Part shown: positions 36,570 through 44,262 of the stretch, piece after piece
How the letters are laid out: each line of letters begins with the position of its first letter
Position numbering within the stretch: position 1 is the stretch's first letter
NCBI RefSeq assembly: GCF_007785815.1
Contig: NZ_VNIM01000002.1
Coordinates: 1 to 64,000 of the forward strand
Reading direction: 5' to 3'
Origin: Alterirhizorhabdus solaris
GTDB lineage: Bacteria > Pseudomonadota > Alphaproteobacteria > Sphingomonadales > Sphingomonadaceae
Length of the DNA stretch: 64,000 bases
Translations under genes and position numbers: made by a program
The notes under the pieces: model-generated
Seen by the model: the letters and a program-made list of their open reading frames with translations, nothing else
Database searches by the model: none
Told to the model about the DNA's origin: nothing

Positions 36570-36989
36570 TCAGGACGCCTGACCATCTTTCGATCCGGCA
36601 GGCTGGTCCACGTCGATCCGTGCCACAGCGATGTCCTGCCGCCGAAGGGAGACATCTTCCTTGTAGCGGTCGATGGTCATCTCCCTGATGAGGTGCACCT
36701 CCTCGATAATGCGGAAGCGCTTGACCATCACCTCTTCTACGACAGGCATGATCGTGCGGTCACCCTCGGTGCGGATTTGCGGGGCAACATCGACGAGGAT
36801 ATCCACTGGTACCCGTTCCACGCATACCGATGTGCTGGTCAGCTCCTCATCGACCGCGACCTGCTCGGTGCGGACCGTCGATGATATTCTCACCCGCCCC
36901 GTTTCGACGCGTTCCCGGGTTAGGTGGAGCCGCTCTTCCATGGTCGGGATGCGGACGGATTGATCCTCATCCGTTTGTTCGCCTGCCAT
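36570..36989 (-). CDS. DUF2382-domain stress protein
   Basis: ATG 36989 gives a 139-residue protein. The DUF2382 (YsnF/AvaK) repeat pattern is plain: RIPTMEERLHLTRERVETGRVRI, then SSTVRTEQVAVDEELTS, then VERVPVDILVDVAP, TIMPVVEEVMVKRFRIIEEVHL and a closing REDIAVARIDVD-like strand. The family is induced by osmotic or oxidative stress, with no known activity. Just upstream is the terminator of the PRC-DUF2382 gene, so this gene has its own promoter or depends on read-through. Confidence 0.85.
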   Translation of the reverse strand: MAGEQTDEDQSVRIPTMEERLHLTRERVETGRVRISSTVRTEQVAVDEELTSTSVCVERVPVDILVDVAPQIRTEGDRTIMPVVEEVMVKRFRIIEEVHLIREMTIDRYKEDVSLRRQDIAVARIDVDQPAGSKDGQAS

Positions 36990-37002
36990 CTGCCCGTCCT
37001 GT

Positions 37003-37029
37003 AAAAAAAGGGGTGCATCGCTGCACCCC
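37003..37029 (-). terminator. Intrinsic terminator of the PRC-DUF2382 gene
   Basis: On the minus strand, GGGGTGCA and TGCACCCC form an 8-bp stem with a four-base loop, followed by seven T. It begins 30 bases after the gene stop at 37059. This is the classical form. Confidence 0.88.
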
Positions 37030-37058
37030 AGGGAGCCTGATCGCAATGCGTGCGACGA

Positions 37059-37727
37059 TCAGCGGTTTGGCGGCGTGTCCCGGTCGACGTCGACCTCGGT
37101 ACGCCGGACCGTTCCTTCGACCCGCTCGACGCGCGTGTCGACATTCTTGTCGACCACGACCTCACCGGTGATCACGGCGTCTTTGCTGACGACGACACGC
37201 TCGCCGGTCTCGGTCATCTCGATGGTGCCCTCCTGGAAGAGCGCGTCGGCATCTGCTGCACTGACCCGCTCGTTCATCACCCGGCGATCAACATTGACAT
37301 GCTCCTCGCGGAGCGAAACGTCCTCGCTGACGTCCTCGGACACCACGCGAGTGCGGACCCGTACTGTGCCGAGCTCGACCTGCCGCTTGCCGATGTTCAT
37401 CCGCTCTTCGACGATCGGAATATGCTCGCTGGTGACCTCACCGCGGCCTACGGCGGGAGCCGCTGGAACATTGGCGGTATCGACCAGCAGCACCGGGCAG
37501 CCGTCACGGATGTCGACCGAGTCGACGTTCACCACTCGGCCGTCGTCAAGCCGCAGCCCGACGATGCGCTCCGCGTCCGTGTCCGCGAGCATGTCGTCGA
37601 TCCGGCCGACCTCGCGCCCATCGGCAGTCATCAGCGTTTTGCCGCGCAGATCCTGGTCGGAATCTTCCAGCTGCCAGTCGTCAAGGCCAGCCAGCTTGCG
37701 GACGTCATGTTGCCTGTTCATCGTCAT
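37059..37727 (-). CDS. PRC-barrel plus DUF2382 stress protein
   Basis: A 222-residue protein. The first 85 residues are a PRC-barrel (RGKTLMTADGREVGRIDDMLAD, then ERIVGLRLDDGRVVNVDSVDI). After an Ala/Pro linker a DUF2382 domain follows: IPIVEERMNIGKRQVELGTVRVRTRVVSEDVSEDVSLREEHV and VVDKNVDTRVERVEGTVRRTEVDVDRDTP. This two-domain form is widespread in stress-adapted bacteria. GGAAC occurs 23 bases before the start codon but too near to serve as a -35. It ends in a strong terminator. Confidence 0.88.
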   Translation of the reverse strand: MTMNRQHDVRKLAGLDDWQLEDSDQDLRGKTLMTADGREVGRIDDMLADTDAERIVGLRLDDGRVVNVDSVDIRDGCPVLLVDTANVPAAPAVGRGEVTSEHIPIVEERMNIGKRQVELGTVRVRTRVVSEDVSEDVSLREEHVNVDRRVMNERVSAADADALFQEGTIEMTETGERVVVSKDAVITGEVVVDKNVDTRVERVEGTVRRTEVDVDRDTPPNR

Positions 37728-37751
37728 TCTCCAATTTCAACGTTCCGAAGC

Positions 37752-38060
37752 TCAGCTGACGACTTTTGCCGACTGAGCGTAGATGGATTGGGCGATGCCG
37801 GCCGGGAGCGGATCGGCCTGCGCTCCCTTTACTGCGCCCTCGGGCGCGCCGTTGCTGGCCGAGCGGATCGTGCCGACCAGATTGACGTTGTTGCCTTTAT
37901 CGACGTCGACACGACCCTCGGCCGGCGTGTCAGGCGTCCTGACCTCGTCGAGGACAACGTAAACCCGCTTGCCGTGTCGGCCATACCAGTCGTTTTCCTA
38001 TCCAAATGAAATGGTCCTGCTGGTGCTGCCATCTCACCTGAACGACCGGCCGAGACGGGA
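37752..38060 (-). pseudogene. Frameshifted remnant of a paralogue of the 30361-30915 protein
   Basis: The minus-strand frame from about 38000 to TGA at 37752 reads YVVLDEVRTPDTPAEGRVDVDKG then NLVGTIRSASNGAPEG, aligning along about 80 residues with the C-terminal domain of the protein at 30361-30915 (YVILHEVRTPNTPIEGKIDV, DITGTVRSASEG). An in-frame TAG stands just upstream. A second frame from about 38060 reads RPVVQVRW then DHFIWIG, matching the preceding GRQVQLTN and FWI strands. The gene is thus broken by a frameshift near 37998 and truncated at its 5' end. Confidence 0.7.
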
Positions 38061-38195
38061 AACGACTACGAGTGGGTGGCAGTCCATCGTGCCGGGCAGT
38101 TTACCCGCGGCAGCGACACCGAAGTTAACTGCGATCAAGATATTCAAGTCACAGCGAATGTGGGAAACCTAGTGGTGATCAGCGTCACCGTCCGC

Positions 38196-38495
38196 CTAAT
38201 CGCGGAAACCGTTTGCGGCTGGCCGGTCGAACTCCAAACTCGCGATGATCCTGGCAATCATCTGGAGCGAACGCTGCGCGGTAGCTCTCGTTTCCGTGAC
38301 ATCGTCCATGATCGCTTCCTTCACCTCCAACGCGCCGGTCGCGATCTCGAGTGCATCCTCGGTCGACAGCGTGCCCTTCTGGATCAACCCGTGGATCAGG
38401 CTCTCTACCAACAGGAGGGCCGCCTGCCCGTGCGCATCCGGGTCGGCTCGGCCGTCCGGATCGGATCGCACCGTGTTTGCTGGATCTTCCGCCAT
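38196..38495 (-). CDS. Small soluble protein, unknown function
   Basis: A 99-residue protein with AAGG seven bases before ATG 38495. It opens with a disordered acidic stretch (DPDGRADPDAHG), then one compact helical region: AALLLVESLIHGLIQKGTLSTEDALEIATGALEVKEAI, followed by DVTETRATAQRSLQMIARIIASLEFD. The pattern suggests a helical bundle and fits a soluble protein. I do not know a family. It is followed by the truncated paralogue on the same strand and is divergent from the Crp/Fnr gene, 181 bases away. Confidence 0.65.
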   Translation of the reverse strand: MAEDPANTVRSDPDGRADPDAHGQAALLLVESLIHGLIQKGTLSTEDALEIATGALEVKEAIMDDVTETRATAQRSLQMIARIIASLEFDRPAANGFRD

Positions 38496-38676
38496 CGGTT
38501 CGCCTTTGCTGCAGGCGGGAGAAGGGCTTCTCTCGAACGCAAGCTGCCTGGGAAACCGATGCCGACGCTATCCTTCGATAAACCCAATCCGAGGCGGCAA
38601 TCTCGATTGAGATCAAGCTGGCCGGTCCTACTGTAAGCTGCTACGCCTCGAGCTATCGCCTGGGGGAGTTTGGCGC

Positions 38677-39399
38677 ATGCCGAATGCCTTCGTCCAGAAG
38701 TTGAATGCACGGGCTGCCTTACCGGCTGACGCTATTGCAGCACTTGAAGCAGCATGCGGGACCGCCCGGCAATACCCGGCCAAACACGACCTGATCCGCG
38801 AAGGCGATGATCCTGGGCCGGTGTTCGTGTTTCTCGAGGGGTGGGGCTGCCGCTACAAAATTCTTCCCGAGGGCGGACGACAGATCCTCGCCTTCTTGCT
38901 ACCCGGCGACTTCTGCGATCTGCACACCAATGTCCTTAATGAAATGGATCACACCATCGCCACGGTGACCCCGTCGCTGGTCGCGACCGTCCCGCGGGCA
39001 CGCATGAGGGAGCTGGTCGATCTGTGCCCGATCGTCACGCGGGCCTTCTGGTGGGCGCAACTGGTCGACTTAGGCGTGGCGCGCTCATGGATCGCTAGCC
39101 TTGGTCGCCGCGGGAGCGCAGAACGGGTGGCCCACCTGATGTGCGAACTCTACGTGCAGGCGAGCGTCCATGGCCTAACCAACGGCGACCGTTGCACGAT
39201 GCCGCTCAGCCAGATCATGCTCGCAGACGCGCTGGGGCTGACTCCGGTGCACGTCAATCGCGTTCTTCGAGCGTTCAAGGCTCAAGGTATCATGCAGCTG
39301 ACACGTGGCGCACTCGTCGTCTCGAAGATTGCCGAACTGGTGCGGATTGCCGGCTTCGACGACAGCTATCTCCAGCAAAGATTGCGGTCGGCCAAATAA
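38677..39399 (+). CDS. Crp/Fnr-family transcription regulator
   Basis: A 240-residue protein with GGGGGAG before ATG 38677. A cNMP-binding-like beta barrel covers about 25-145 (LIREGDDPGPVFVFLEGWGCRY, then GGRQILAFLLPGDFCDLHTNVL). A long dimer helix follows. The C-terminal winged helix is SQIMLADALGLTPVHVNRVLRAFKAQGIMQL, where TPVHVNRVLR is the recognition helix. The Cys residues are not in the FNR iron-sulphur pattern, and the cAMP Arg-Ser pocket is not evident, so the signal is unknown. Sphingomonads have many such regulators near stress genes. Confidence 0.87.
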   Translation: MPNAFVQKLNARAALPADAIAALEAACGTARQYPAKHDLIREGDDPGPVFVFLEGWGCRYKILPEGGRQILAFLLPGDFCDLHTNVLNEMDHTIATVTPSLVATVPRARMRELVDLCPIVTRAFWWAQLVDLGVARSWIASLGRRGSAERVAHLMCELYVQASVHGLTNGDRCTMPLSQIMLADALGLTPVHVNRVLRAFKAQGIMQLTRGALVVSKIAELVRIAGFDDSYLQQRLRSAK

Positions 39400-39676
39400 C
39401 GCGTTTGGCACTCGATAGATGACGCTGGACACCAGTCCCGATTTGCGCCGAACGGGGAGCGGAAGATCGAGTATGCCCGCCGTGCCGATCGTGGTATTTT
39501 CCATGGCTGTATAAGCGTTGCTCATGCCGCGGATCGGCGCGGCATGGGCGCACCGGGTAAAAGGAGAGCCTGCCCTGCTCACCCGGCTAATGCGCTCGCC
39601 GGGTTCGATCTTAACCATGGTCAACCATTCGCCCGTTTGGTCCAGCTACGACCGTTGAGAAAAGTTGGAGAGAGAC

Positions 39677-40084
39677 ATGCGCGCCCAAACCCTGATCACG
39701 CTCGCCGCAGCGACATTGGTTGCCGGTTGCGTCGGCGACGGCGGAGCCCGCTATGAGGTCGATCCGGGCTACAGGAACTATGACTATAATCGGCCTGATC
39801 CCTCCTACGGTGCTTATGACGCGAGCCGCTACTATCGGGACGACCGTAGATACCGTGAACGGCGCCTGTCTCGGAACGACCGCGTCTATCGGGGCCAGGA
39901 CGGCCGCTACTATTGCCGCCGCAACGACGGAACGACCGGCCTGCTGGTTGGCGGTGTCGCAGGCGGGGTGTTGGGCAACATCATTGCTCCGGGCGGCTCG
40001 GAAACGCTCGGCACGCTATTAGGGGCTGCGGGTGGAGCAGTTGCAGGGCGCGCTGTCGATCGAAATCGTACTCGCTGTAAATGA
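39677..40084 (+). CDS. Glycine-zipper lipoprotein
   Basis: ATG 39677 (TTGGAGAGAG just upstream) gives MRAQTLITLAAATLVAGC, a lipoprotein signal. The 135-residue protein then has a Tyr/Arg/Asp-rich middle (RYYRDDRRYRERRLSRNDRVYRG), a single short Cys-containing turn (YYCRRNDGTTG) and a glycine-zipper helix pair: GLLVGGVAGGVLGNII, then LGTLLGAAGGAVAGRAVD. Glycine-zipper 2TM domains insert in the outer membrane or scaffold it. A lipoprotein of this layout is typical of sphingomonads. It is monocistronic. Confidence 0.82.
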   Translation: MRAQTLITLAAATLVAGCVGDGGARYEVDPGYRNYDYNRPDPSYGAYDASRYYRDDRRYRERRLSRNDRVYRGQDGRYYCRRNDGTTGLLVGGVAGGVLGNIIAPGGSETLGTLLGAAGGAVAGRAVDRNRTRCK

Positions 40085-40317
40085 GGAAAGAATGCGAAGA
40101 GCGGTAGCGGCGATCTCTTGCATGACCCGAATGAGTTCAACTTTCCCTTCCGGCACCATTCTGCGGGTTGCCTCGTGTCTTTTGCCACGGCGCGTCGCGC
40201 ATAAACGATCTGTGGTATCGCAAGATCTATTAGTACATCTTAGTTTTACGTTCTATCGTACAGTAGTATGCTAATCGGTCTCATCTCGGCTTTTGATAAT
40301 TGCAAGAGGAACTATGT

Positions 40318-40464
40318 ATGATATGGACCATAGCTGTCATACTCATCATACTGTGGGTTCTTGGCTTTGCGGTTTTTCATGTTGCCGGCGGACTGATCCA
40401 CATTCTGCTTGTAGTTGCCGCGATTGTTGCCGTTTATCAGTTTGTTACTGGTCGTAAAGGTTAG
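40318..40464 (+). CDS. Lmo0937-family small membrane protein
   Basis: A 48-residue frame with AGAGGA eight bases before ATG. It reads MIWTIAVILIILWVLGFAVF then HVAGGLIHILLVVAAIVAVYQFVTGRKG and TAG. Two short hydrophobic helices around a G-G-L-I-H turn and a basic tail are the hallmark of this family of about 50 residues, widespread and of unknown function. It is AT-richer than its neighbours and stands alone. Confidence 0.8.
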   Translation: MIWTIAVILIILWVLGFAVFHVAGGLIHILLVVAAIVAVYQFVTGRKG

Positions 40465-40548
40465 TCGTGCGTCACGCTAATGCTGCAGCACCGGCCAATC
40501 TCGGCCTAGAGCCCGATTAAGTTTTTCATCTCTGATGAGGAGTTCTTG

Positions 40549-40752
40549 ATGACTGACAGCAATGACAGGACCGAGGATGCGCGCCGTCATGATGATAGCG
40601 AGATGATCGAGTCCATCGAGCCGACTCCTGCGCAAGGCGGCCGGTCAGGTGGTGCCCTGCAAAGAGATATCGCAACTCAAGCAGAAAAAGAGCATCTCGT
40701 GGACGGCAAAACCGGGATCACGAGTGTTCGAAAGGAAGATGAACAGGACTGA
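40549..40752 (+). CDS. Small hydrophilic protein, unknown function
   Basis: GAGGAG lies seven bases before TTG-ATG, and I take ATG 40549. The 67 residues are acidic and disordered-looking: MTDSNDRTEDARRHDDSEM, then IEPTPAQGGRSGGALQRDIATQAEKEHLVDG and TSVRKEDEQD. No hydrophobic segment. Proteins of this make-up are common stress-induced small proteins in sphingomonads, but I cannot assign a family. Confidence 0.6.
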   Translation: MTDSNDRTEDARRHDDSEMIESIEPTPAQGGRSGGALQRDIATQAEKEHLVDGKTGITSVRKEDEQD

Positions 40753-40908
40753 GGCTCTTAGCTCCTGTCATGCCATCAGATTGGACGTGGCCGCAGTATA
40801 CGAGATCTCGGGTCGTGGTTATCACTTCGGGATCATGCCTTCTCAGCCCGCGATGCGGTGCTCTTTCGCGGTCGAACGGTTGAGGCTTTCAGCGTCGGCT
40901 TTAAGGCA

Positions 40909-41151
40909 ATGAGCGACACGAAACGGGCGCAAGCGGCGGGAACCAACGATCCGCTGATCGTCACACAGCGCCTTGACAACGACGCGGTGAGCGCGGGGAC
41001 GTTCTCAACTGGTCTGATTATGCCCGTCGACATCTTGCTGCGTGGTTTCTGGACGACGGCTCAAGCCGTCATCGTAGCCTCGGCCGCGGACGGCGTTGAA
41101 AATGGGCGACACCTCGCCTTCGGCTACGCTGTCACGCGTTCGCAGGGCTAG
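40909..41151 (+). CDS. Hypothetical protein (doubtful)
   Basis: ATG 40909 opens an 80-residue frame: MSDTKRAQAAGTNDPLIVTQRLDND, then GTFSTGLIMPVDILLRGFWTTAQAVIVASAADG. A longer frame from 40858 is possible. TAAGGC stands seven bases ahead, a weak ribosome site. Codon use is ordinary for the region. I see no recognised domain, and the frame may be fortuitous. Confidence 0.3.
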   Translation: MSDTKRAQAAGTNDPLIVTQRLDNDAVSAGTFSTGLIMPVDILLRGFWTTAQAVIVASAADGVENGRHLAFGYAVTRSQG

Positions 41152-41298
41152 AGTGGCAATTCGGCGCGGCGGCGGAGTTCTTCATCGAGCGTGATCACGG
41201 CGCGAGCGGACGCAGCGCGCTGACGACGGCCGATCTCTTGCTCGCCTCAGCGGCTTCACCGGACGCCTTCAAGGCGCCTAACATGAGAGGAAATTGAC

Positions 41299-41694
41299 AT
41301 GGCCAACCTAAACTACCCGGAGAACACCTTCGTTGTCGTCGCGACCGGCGAAGGTGCAAAAACCTTCCGGGTCTGCAACGGCTCCCTCGAGCACCAAGGC
41401 GACTGGTCACCCGGGCACCTCGCCGACGACGGCCCCGCCGGGAAAACGCCGCCCGACATGCCGCCGCACGAATTGAACGAGGCAACCTTCGCCAAGCTCA
41501 TCGCCCAGCGCCTCTATCCAATGGCGCATGCCGGCGAGTTCGACGCGCTGATCCTCGCCGCCGATCCCGATACGCTGGGCCAGATCAGGCCGTCGCTGCA
41601 TCAGGAGGTAACGAGCAAGATCGTCCTCGAACTGGCAAAAACGCTGACCAATTCGTCGGTAGACGATATCGAGCGATCGATCGCGAACGGTTGA
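41299..41694 (+). CDS. Host-attachment family protein
   Basis: A 131-residue soluble protein with GAGAGGAAATTGAC before the ATG. It shows the features of the family annotated as required for attachment to host cells: VVVATGEGAKTFRVCNG at the start, GDWSPGHLADDGPAGKTPPDMPPHELNEATFAKLIAQRLY in the middle, and FDALILAADPDTLGQIRPSLHQEVTSKIVLELAKTL near the end, reminiscent of archaeal release factor-like folds. The name comes from one agrobacterial study. A general role is not established. It lies within the stress-gene neighbourhood. Confidence 0.83.
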   Translation: MANLNYPENTFVVVATGEGAKTFRVCNGSLEHQGDWSPGHLADDGPAGKTPPDMPPHELNEATFAKLIAQRLYPMAHAGEFDALILAADPDTLGQIRPSLHQEVTSKIVLELAKTLTNSSVDDIERSIANG

Positions 41695-41963
41695 ACCGTT
41701 TCAACGGCGGCTGACCGGGGGTCATGCTTCACGAGGACGACGCGGAAAACGCGCCGAGCGCGGCATGGCGGATATGTCGGTCACGACTATCGGCACAAGG
41801 TCGACGCTTACCGCCGGCTCGCCGGGCGCCACCACGCCGACGAGGTGATCGTGCTGCCGAGGCGCAGCTGTCAGGCCGCGCGCATCGCGTTCACGTGCGT
41901 GCCTGCCCGATCGAGCCATGCCCCACGGAATCGAAACGCGCCTAGAGACATGCTGCTCGCCGC

Positions 41964-43376
41964 TTAGGCCGTTCCGGCTAGCCAGGCTGTGCCGTCGCGG
42001 AGGCGTCGCTTGTAGTCCGGCTCCGACAGTGCGCGGCGCAGCTCTCCGGCGCGCTCCTGAACGCGGGACCGGTTAAACCCGTCCAGCTTGCCTACCGCCA
42101 GTGCTTCCAGATGGTCGAGGTATCGACCGAGCGTTGCCACCCGGTTGGGTTCGTCGCAGTCGAGCGACACCTCGCCCAGCGCACGGATGAAGCGAAGGGC
42201 GGCCAGCATGTCGGTCGCGCAGTACTGAACCAGCGCGCCGAACGAACGATCGACGATGCTCTCAAAGGTGATTGGATGCGCGATGACCCTGAGAGCGCCA
42301 TCTTCGTCGAGCCGCAGCCGCGACGGAAGCCGGCGCTTGGCGAGCGTCGACACGGCCGCACTAAGCCAATCGAGGCAGGTGATAGCCGTGAATGGATCAT
42401 TCACGCCGGGCGAGAGCGCACGGGCGGCGATCTCCACCAGCTCATCGACGAGGAATCTCAGATCCTGCAAGGCGGAACGGCGTGCGCCCACCGAAAAGGC
42501 GGACCGGATTTCGCGCGCAAGATCGTCATCGCACCGGCCGGGCGGCCATGCCTCTACGAGCGCGCGACCGGCATGAACGAAGTCGCCAGGTTGATATTGC
42601 AACCGCAAGACGAGGTCGCGGCGTCGCGCCTGCTCCATCAGCACATCGTCATCGACGATCTGAACGTACCCGGTCCGTTTCGCCTTGACGAGCTGCCGCT
42701 GCTCCGCGTCGGCCGACGTCGCGTCGTCGCGGAAGGTGGCGGGTATGCGGGCGAGGTCTCCTGGCGCATCGCCCTCGCCGGGTGCGGTGCCGATGAAGCT
42801 CGGGAAGCGGTGGTCGATCTCCTTCAGCAGGCGGTCGCCGACATCCTCGATGACGCTGTTGATATGGATCTTGCTCGGCACGTGGTGGATGAAGAAGATC
42901 AGCACCGCAATCGAACAGACCGCGAGCAGCACGCCGATTAGCAAAGCCATGTTCGGCACGAACCCTACGCCCCCGGACTCCTCGGGAGAGCGGACGGTGC
43001 GCAGCACGATGAGGCAGTAGAGGAACGTCGCGATGAAGGTGCCCAGGGTCACCTGATTGCCGCGGTCCGACATGAAGTTGCTGAGCAGCCGCGGACCGTA
43101 CTGCCCCGAGGCGTAGACCACGGCGGCGATGGTCACGGAGAAGACCGTGCCGGCGACGGTGATCATCGACCCGCCGATCGATGACAGCACCTGACGCGCG
43201 CCGCTCGGCCGCGACGCATACAGCCACGCGAACTGGTCCATCCAGGCCGACCCCTCGTAGGAGTCGAGCCAGATCATGCCGCCCGCCAGCAGAACCGCCG
43301 CGAACGCCATGATAGTGGGCAAGAACCAGTAGCTCTGCCGAAGGTCGTCGCCGAACTTAAGCAGTCGGCCTTTCAC
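41964..43376 (-). CDS. DUF2254 membrane protein
   Basis: A 470-residue protein with four helices in the first 165 residues (IMAFAAVLLAGGMIWL, VAGTVFSVTIAAVVYASGQYGPRLLSNFM, LGTFIATFLYCLIVLRTV, ALLIGVLLAVCSIAVLIFFIHH), then a large cytoplasmic or periplasmic domain: GYVQIVDDDVLMEQARRRDLVL, LRDLRFLVDELVEIAARALSPGVNDPFTAI-type text near 320-345, and a helical C-terminus. ARALSPGVNDPFTA is the family hallmark. Function unknown. It starts at ATG 43376 and is followed upstream by the second coiled-coil lipoprotein gene. Confidence 0.85.
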   Translation of the reverse strand: MKGRLLKFGDDLRQSYWFLPTIMAFAAVLLAGGMIWLDSYEGSAWMDQFAWLYASRPSGARQVLSSIGGSMITVAGTVFSVTIAAVVYASGQYGPRLLSNFMSDRGNQVTLGTFIATFLYCLIVLRTVRSPEESGGVGFVPNMALLIGVLLAVCSIAVLIFFIHHVPSKIHINSVIEDVGDRLLKEIDHRFPSFIGTAPGEGDAPGDLARIPATFRDDATSADAEQRQLVKAKRTGYVQIVDDDVLMEQARRRDLVLRLQYQPGDFVHAGRALVEAWPPGRCDDDLAREIRSAFSVGARRSALQDLRFLVDELVEIAARALSPGVNDPFTAITCLDWLSAAVSTLAKRRLPSRLRLDEDGALRVIAHPITFESIVDRSFGALVQYCATDMLAALRFIRALGEVSLDCDEPNRVATLGRYLDHLEALAVGKLDGFNRSRVQERAGELRRALSEPDYKRRLRDGTAWLAGTA

Positions 43377-43447
43377 GAGCTTTCGCCCGCGAAAGACGTC
43401 GGCCTGCTCAGCGGGATGGCCCTCCGCCCGCTCCTCGGCCTATTCAT

Positions 43448-43744
43448 CTAGCGGACAGCCGGGGCCTGATTTGCGACGATTGCGTCGCGCTGCTCCTGGC
43501 TCATCGCTGCGACGTTGCGGTCCGCTGCTTCGATCGCGTCGGAGCGCTCTTCGCCCGCCTGACGCACCCTGTCCGCACGATTGTCGAGCATGTCGGCCTG
43601 AGCTTCCAGGTTATCGGCTCGCGCATCCGCCGCATTCTCGACGCGGTCGGCAAGCTTGTCGGACGGGCTCTTGCTGCATCCTGCGAGCGGCACGGCCACG
43701 AACGCGATCGCCACGAGGAATGTCCGGCTCAGGTCTTTTTTCAT
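43448..43744 (-). CDS. Small coiled-coil lipoprotein, unknown function (copy 2)
   Basis: ATG 43744 gives a 98-residue protein: a signal with lipobox LAGC, then SPSDKLADRVENAADARADNLEA and a long helix of R-A-D and E-A-x-A repeats, ending AIVANQAPAVR. It is clearly paralogous to the protein at 33944-34207: the ends EQRDAIVANQA and EQKNAIVANEA and the DKLA(D/E)RV start match. A GGAAC-N16-CGCT sequence stands 54 bases upstream. It precedes the DUF2254 gene by 71 bases. Confidence 0.78.
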   Translation of the reverse strand: MKKDLSRTFLVAIAFVAVPLAGCSKSPSDKLADRVENAADARADNLEAQADMLDNRADRVRQAGEERSDAIEAADRNVAAMSQEQRDAIVANQAPAVR

Positions 43745-43797
43745 GTTGGGCTCCCTTGAGCGACCATCGACGGCCAAGTTCTAACGTTCGTTAAGAA

Positions 43798-43822
43798 AGC
43801 GTCGTAGGCACGGGAATGTTCC
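43798..43822 (-). promoter_or_regulatory. EcfG-like (general stress) promoter of lipoprotein copy 2
   Basis: Minus strand: GGAAC, 16 bases, CGCT, the same form as at 34911-34935. The -10 ends 54 bases before ATG 43744. A second, weaker GGAAC-like half lies just upstream. Confidence 0.5.
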
Positions 43823-43929
43823 GGATTCGGAACGTCGCCAGCATCTATCGAACGGAATGCCGTGCGGGTTGTTCGCAAGCCATGATCATCCCGATACCCT
43901 GACCGAATGATCGGTCTTGGGGCACCCGG

Positions 43930-44179
43930 GTCGAGCGCGGCGCGAAGCTGACGCTGGCGTTTTTTGGCCTCGGGGCATCGTATCTTCTACAAGCTGGCCT
44001 ATGCGCTCAACCGGCCGACTTCGCCCGCCGATGACCGGCTATGGGGCGTCGTCGGCGCGATCGTATTGGTCTCGATCGTGCTGCACGGCCTGACGGTGAC
44101 TCTGGCCATACGGCTGTTCGACCGCGTCAGCGGTCGAGACCCGGATGCGCTCGATGCCGCGCACGCAAGCCCCCGCTGA
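43930..44179 (+). pseudogene. C-terminal remnant of a CPA-type cation/proton antiporter
   Basis: The frame before about 43972 reads RVERGAKLTLAFFGL, and after a one-base shift the frame reads HRIFYKLAYALNRP, then DRLWGVVGAIVLVSIVLHGLTVTLAIRLFDR. Together these match the last helices of CPA-type exchangers (LAFFGxRG, FYLAYAL, SIVLHGLTVTP). No N-terminal two-thirds is present within the window, so the gene is truncated and frameshifted. It is not a copy of the antiporter at 15079-16338, whose C-terminus differs. Confidence 0.65.
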
Positions 44180-44262
44180 GACTGGATCGGCGAGCACATA
44201 GGATAACCCGGTCAGCGTTCGAGATTCTCGTCACGGAGGCGTACGAGAACGCTACGTGAGGC

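Noticed and set aside
38003-38172. A plus-strand reading over the 37.8-kb remnant with GNDYEWVAVHRAGQF-like text
   Set aside because: It starts directly after an in-frame stop, has no start codon or ribosome site, and overlaps the better-supported minus-strand remnant.
39175-39624. A minus-strand frame over the Crp/Fnr gene end and the following gap
   Set aside because: It overlaps the 3' third of a solid regulator gene in antisense and shows no domain or ribosome site.
41724-41945. Short frames between the host-attachment gene and the DUF2254 gene, including one with GHDYRHKVDAYRRLAG text
   Set aside because: No start with a ribosome site in the frame that shows protein-like text, and no recognised family. 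It may be a decayed fragment, but I cannot support it.
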